Origin: Saxidomus purpurata
Taxonomy: Eukaryota; Mollusca; Bivalvia; Venerida; Veneridae
DNA length: 64,000 nt
Reading direction: 5' to 3'
Assembly (NCBI GenBank): GCA_022818135.1
Contig: JAFMSR010000015.1
Coordinates: 28,928,144 to 28,992,143 of the forward strand
The notes beneath the pieces are model-generated. The model did no database searches and was not told the DNA's origin. It worked only from the letters and a program-made list of their open reading frames with translations. Positions 59,336-64,000 of the stretch are shown piece by piece (the stretch's first letter is position 1; every line of letters starts with the position of its first letter). Position numbers and translations under genes: made by a program.

Positions 59336-60182
59336 TAGATGGGTGTTCAGTAGAACACTTGTGTCGCCCTCTTACGCTTTGTCAGAATAACCAATAATTT
59401 TGTGACAAAATCTAAGTACAAAAAGAAATCTTAAGAAATGGCAAAGTTATAGCAAAAATCTAAGTATAAAAAGGGGCATAACTCTGTCAAATATGACCTT
59501 GACCTACAAAATGTGGCGGCATCACGACTCTCATGTCATAGGAATGCAATTTGAAAGTTACATGAAGAAATCTTAAGAAAGGGCAAAGTTATAGTCAACG
59601 ACAAGTTTTCATGACAAAATCTGAGACAAAGGGGGGAACTTAATAGGGGTCCCAACCCTAGCTATTTGCCCATAGCTGGGAGTACTATAGATAGTACAAT
59701 TCATTGTTTTGCATTTTCCTGCTGAACTGTACCATATAACGCTTTGCCATTTTTGTAACGACTGCCTACTGAATGCATGAAGTAAGTCAACTTTGAGGTT
59801 ATTCCACAAAGTCAAGGTTGAGTGAGAAATTTGAATAACGATTCTATACTTGACGGCAACTCACTTCAGTGTTCCTCCATTGAGTTCAAGTGGAGCAGGA
59901 GTTTGAGTTCTGACTTAGAATACAGGCCGTATATTCTGATCAACTTTTTGCAGGCTGGGAACAAACTGTGGTCTCTAAGAGTGTTTACAGAGATTTTCTA
60001 TCATTTGATTAGGTGACCTAGGTTTCGAACACGAGCTAGGGTCGATCTTTGCAAATATTATGACAAACCTGGCCTACAGTTTGTAAACAATGTAAAAGTG
60101 GACAGTCATACGGTAGACAGACAACGTACATCAAGCGATCACAACAGTTCACGTTTAGAGTCTGTATCATGTTAACTAAAAC

Positions 60183-62026
60183 TCACATCAAGTGCATGAA
60201 ATGCATGCTAAAATAGTTATTTGTTAGGTCGGGTATCAGATGCTCTGGGTGTGATGTAGCCACGTACAGGCGGTCTCCGACTTCAAGATTGAAGGCTGCA
60301 CCGATAACACTCGTAAATATAGATGTAGCAGCTACCATATCACATGGCGACCTCACATCTTCCAGAAGAATGCTTCCTTTTCCTTCTGTATGAGAAATTA
60401 GATGAATGTAATGTCTAAATGTTTGGTTTGTCGTGTAGTCTGCATCACTTAATTTTTCAAGTTGTATTTTGATTTGCGAAACAACGAAGTAGAGCCCGCG
60501 CTTTTCAACATACAGTGTGCCATCATCATTTAAGTATTTCAGTCCCGATTTAACATAAGAAGGGGCTCTTGAATTCCAGAATATCTTCGAAGACATTCCA
60601 ACTTGAACTGAAAAACAGAATAAATTCTTTGAATGAAAACATCACTTATTTGGTTCGTGTATTGCGTATCCTTGCACTCAATAGGAACCATTTTCATAAT
60701 GTAAGACATTATCAGCAATGCTTACACTGATCAAATCGAAGATTAAGCCAACGTCATAGGTTTTAAAATACGAATTCTACAAATTGATGATGATGTATGT
60801 ACGTACCAGGCGCTCTGTGTACAGGCATTCCCATGAGTTTCGCACTGGCTTGGCTATCTTTTTGGACGTCGCAGCCATAGTCTTTCAGATTGAGCTTACT
60901 TATTTCTGTCAAATTAATACAGGAAAGGTCAAGAAGTAACATATTATTTCTTCTTAAATGACTTGGATCTAAGGAATGGAATTGCACTTCACTGTTGAAA
61001 AGTCCATAAAACAGTCGAGTACATTACACATGTTCTCGTTGCTTTAAGCATAAAAAGGTTTTAACTTTATTTTTTTACAATGATTGCAATACAAGTTATA
61101 CAACTTATGCTAGATGATGCTCGTTGGCACAGATGGTCGCGTTGTTGTGCATCTGGCCTTTTACAGTGGAGGAAATCACCTTGTCTAACTTGGTGACCAC
61201 ATAACCATCCAACATGCAGCCACCAGCACTCGAACCACTGAGCTAGACGGGCAACCACAAAATATCTCCTTGATTATATTAAGAACTTAGGTTATGCCTT
61301 GAAAATGATTTAGATTGACTTGAAAGTTCTAACATTAGTATTGCGATAAATGTTGTCTATTAAAAAGGCGGTCCACTAGAAATTAAGATGAATTATTTAA
61401 AGTAATTTAATATGCGAAAGAGTATGATTTAAAATGAGTATGGATATATAAGTTTTATTTCAGATTTCCCGTTCAAAACTGAATTTACATTTGGCGTGCC
61501 ATGCAGTCTACGTTGAACACTTGTCTGTATATCAAAATATTCAGAAAATTAAAGTTAACAAATTTTCTGGTCACATTTTATAACTTACCTGGATTAACAT
61601 CGCTGTTATACCTGTTTACAACGCCCTGTAAATAAATAAAAATATTTACCAGCTAAAAGAAAACCAGCTGTACACATATGCATATAACAAATTCGTCATT
61701 GTAAATACTCGTACATACCTACGGTAGGCTACTAGAGACAGAAGTATAGTAAAGTTTACCTTGGCTGCTAACTTGCTTAATACAGAACCAGTTTTTCCGC
61801 AGCACATCGTCAAATTCCGCTCCTCGTCATAATACTGACGAAATTCAGCCCTGGAGTCTGTCTTTTCCCCTGAATAGGTAAGCCTGTCACACGGCAAACA
61901 GAACTCTTGTTCCCTGGGGGCCAGAAGTTCGTACCTATACAATCGCCAATACACAACGATTGTGACGAGGGAGATCATTTCTCCAACAGTGAAACATACT
62001 ACAACAATGAAGCAGCATTTCCTTTT
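60183..62026 (-). CDS. TNF-ligand superfamily-like type II membrane protein, intact TNF domain
   Basis: Four exons join in phase: 61760-62026, 61589-61625, 60807-60905 and 60183-60607 (stop at 60183-60185), giving 275 residues plus an unfound start exon. The first exon opens KRKCC then a membrane segment to VVYWRLYRY (residues ~4-27), a type II signal anchor, followed by a Cys-containing stalk. ASAKLMGMPVHRAPG begins the TNF homology domain. It continues with IFWNSR (conserved Trp), LKYLNDDGTLYVEKRGLYFV (strands B-C), TFRHYIHLISH, FNLEVGDRLYVATSHP and the final NNYFSMHF strand. Such ligands form trimers and signal through death-domain receptors in immunity and apoptosis. Every intron has GT-AG ends. 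The exon 1 acceptor (GGATTTCAG) is phase 0, so the ATG lies further upstream. No stop or frameshift is seen. The receptor and orthology are unknown. Confidence 0.85.
61128..61258 (-). repeat. tRNA-like SINE fragment in a TNF intron
   Basis: The minus strand reads GTCTAGCTCAGTGGTTCGAG, an A-box-like head. The B box is unclear. It lies in the intron between the 99-nt and 37-nt exons and is absent from the other duplication copy, so it postdates the duplication or was lost there. Confidence 0.45.
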
Positions 62027-62039
62027 CTGAAATCCAGAA

Positions 62040-63110
62040 AGTTATGATGTAGCATTTGCTCGACGTGACCAACTTCTAAAACACATTTTTCTTCTTAAGT
62101 CTACAAACAAATATATGTACGTATGTGCTCAGCTCAGCTATGATGGACATGACTCTCTTCATCTTAATTAAACATACCTTTTTTCATACTAAATATAAAT
62201 GTACATGCAGCTAAAATGTTGTGTTTTGTATTTTAAGAGAAGACTGGACAGAAAGCCTAAGATGACCATCTTCTAATGCTGCTTAAAGTGTTTTTAATTG
62301 AAAGGCTAAACACGCAGTTTCATCTGATATTTGTCTTTTACTACTGGTAGTATTTTATCTTGGGTGTAGCAATTTTTTAACTATAATATTGCATCATTTA
62401 TTAAAAAATATCCTTCCCAGCGTTGTTCATCGTTTAATAAACAATGCTTTGAAGTTCTAATGCGCACGGTAGTGCACCACTAAAGTCGGAAGCCTGAGTG
62501 GTTTATAAGTGAGAATCAGAACAAAAACAAAGCTGAAAAGTGGATGTTATTGAATCGACTCTTAATATGACCAGATATCACAAAAGGTAAATAATTTCAA
62601 TGGGTTAATTTCTACTAAGAAATGCTGCACACTATGAGGCCATGTTTTATGTCATACCGGCCCAGGCATCAAAACGTTGTTTATTGCATAACAAAACCTA
62701 ATATTTCCACTCGTTGTATGAAGAAACAAACTCGATTTTTAAATGAAATATTGAGTTATATTCAATTATTTCTGGCCTGGAAGTCTGAACAATGCTGACG
62801 ATTTCCGGATGTTTCGCATTTTCTATGCACAGGAAGCTGTGAAAGTAGGAATTTTAATTTTGAATAACCACTTTTCCAATCTTCAACAAATTGCACTATG
62901 TACGTTTTGCCAAAAAGTCGATATAAAGTGAAATTATCGAGCTCTTGTCGCTAGTGGTCGTAAGAGTCCGCATGCGTCCAGAACGCTATCAACACGGTTT
63001 GTTAATATTGCATAAGACAGTTTACGTAAATAACGTAAGTAGATAATGGAACTAGGGGTCATAACTCACCGAACACTTATATTTATCTATTATTTTGATA
63101 TACCTGCTGA
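62040..63110. other. Upstream of TNF gene, no exon identified
   Basis: The start exon and promoter of the intact TNF copy should lie here or beyond. I found no phase-compatible start exon and no other feature. Confidence 0.35.
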
Positions 63111-63116
63111 GAGAAA

Positions 63117-63882
63117 ACAAGAGCTGTCAGTTGGAAAGCGCGCTCGACCTTTTTCAGTGCTTGCAAATAAGACACTAGTTTGTTAGTAAAAGGCAAAACA
63201 AGGATCTGTTCAAACAAGGTCCACAAGTAGCAAGATATTAAGTCAAGAGTTATCAAACTTATTGTTTGATATACCTTAATACTAAAGCAAAGTTTTTAAA
63301 TAAATACTTTAAGTGGTTAAGGATACATGTGCTTGCCAGTGCCAGTTGCACATATGATTTTAACTATGAGTTTCTAAGTACAAATCATTAAACATTTCAG
63401 TTATCTTCTCTTTCTTACACTGGATAGGTGTCATAATGGTAATAAGTATCCTTTCAACTTTCAAAGTAATATCTCAAATAGTTAAGTCAACAAATGGACA
63501 AGAATGAAAATTTAACGAAGTTTCCAAGTCAAAAAGAGTCATTATTCAAATGAAATCCTTGATTAATCGAGTTACCTTCCCCTGTCTACGTGTAGGGATC
63601 ATGATGGTAAACAAGTAGTCCAACTTTCAAAGTAAGATATCAAACAGTTCAGTCAAAAAGTGGACTGGAACGAAAAACTTATTCGAAATGCTAAGTCGAT
63701 AAAGGGCCTAAATATTTTTTTGAATCTTTGACAGAGTTACCTTCTCTTGCCTACAGATAAGGGTAATGATGCAATCAAGTGTTCCATGTTTCAAAGCAAT
63801 ATCTAAAGAGGTTAAGTCAATAAGTGGATTTTACCAATATTCAGTGTATTTTCTAGGTCAAAAGGGGGCATAATTCTGACAA
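63117..63882 (-). mobile_element. Family E tandem-repeat element, degenerate
   Basis: It begins with the inverse terminus ACAAGAGCTGTCAGTTGG (minus-strand ...CTCTTGT). The units of ~160-190 bp carry CTTTCAAAGTAATATCTCAAA, GTTAAGTCAA(C/T)AA(A/G)TGGA and GTCAAAAGGGGGCATAATTC. A palindrome AGCGCGCT lies ~20 bp from the terminus. Confidence 0.6.
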
Positions 63883-64000
63883 ACAAGAGCTGTCCCTCCC
63901 AAGTGACGAATGCCCCCAAAAGAGGTGCCTCACAGTCTGTGTCCTCTCCATGTGCTCAATAAATGTGCTATGTAATTTTAAAATCCTTCCATGCATGACA
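63883..64000 (-). mobile_element. Family A element, copy A3, cut by window end
   Basis: ACAAGAGCTGTCCCTCCCAA is followed by the same start of the array as at 4398-4515. It directly abuts family E. The hairpin has one mismatch (TCCCAAGTGA). Confidence 0.8.

Larger units (their letters stand above)
59637..62028. repeat. Segmental duplication, copy 2 (TNF-ligand segment)
   Basis: This is the partner of 46645-48780, offset by about 13.2 kb at the stalk exon. It retains the full last exon and its acceptor. Confidence 0.8.

Noticed and set aside
62177..62187. ATGAAAAAAG|GTATGT on the minus strand as the missing start exon of the intact TNF gene
   Set aside because: It has a fine donor but ends in phase 1, while the next exon (from 62026) must be entered in phase 0; joining them gives the wrong frame.
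4398..63999. CRISPR array interpretation of the tandem repeats
   Set aside because: The window is eukaryotic (spliced genes, SINEs) and the units are contiguous tandem repeats without unique spacers.

Overview
This window looks like gene-poor, AT-rich nuclear DNA from a lophotrochozoan animal, most likely a bivalve mollusc. The evidence is spliced genes with GT-AG introns, TNF-ligand and BIR (inhibitor-of-apoptosis) genes of the kind expanded in bivalves, tRNA-derived SINEs, non-LTR retrotransposon and PIF/Harbinger remnants, and several tandem-repeat-bearing interspersed families typical of bivalve genomes. The species cannot be fixed from sequence alone.

Layout: 0.68-2.72 kb is a 33-bp minisatellite. 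3-13 kb is packed with MITEs and repeat-bearing elements (families A and B). 13.87-14.54 kb is a LINE 3' end. 19.17-19.60 kb is a BIR-domain exon (minus strand) with a possible 5'-UTR exon at 20.25 kb. 23.2 kb is a hairpin carrying a 63-bp insertion. 23.76-24.6 kb is a broken Mutator-like transposase. 26.3-28.9 kb holds family C and A elements. 29.2-34.3 kb is a decayed but still spliceable PIF/Harbinger transposase gene whose second intron contains a family D element. 34.98-36.15 kb is a 1.2-kb inverted-repeat element with an 8-bp target duplication. 36.44-39.64 kb is a second family D element, itself split by a 1.7-kb insertion. 39.86-44.5 kb holds family B and C elements. 44.92 kb is a DNA polymerase B fragment. 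46.65-48.78 kb and 59.64-62.03 kb are two copies of a duplicated segment carrying a TNF-ligand gene on the minus strand; the downstream copy has a full TNF domain and the upstream copy is broken by a deletion. Between them lie a 22-bp minisatellite (53.3 kb), a LINE fragment (54.4-55.4 kb) and a 420-bp tandem duplication (55.5-56.4 kb). 58.3-59.6 kb and 63.1-64 kb are further tandem-repeat elements.

The host genes with recognisable function are the TNF-like ligand pair and the BIR protein. Both families act in death-receptor/apoptosis signalling, but nothing here shows that they work together.

The most notable signal is architectural. At least four repeat families (A-D) with unrelated bodies share one plan: subterminal inverted repeats, a core of ~140-180-bp tandem units, a short hairpin near one end, and a common terminus TCTTGT. 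One copy sits in a minisatellite whose intact unit shows insertion exactly between two Ts with no target duplication. This fits non-autonomous Helentron (HINE/DINE-like) elements.
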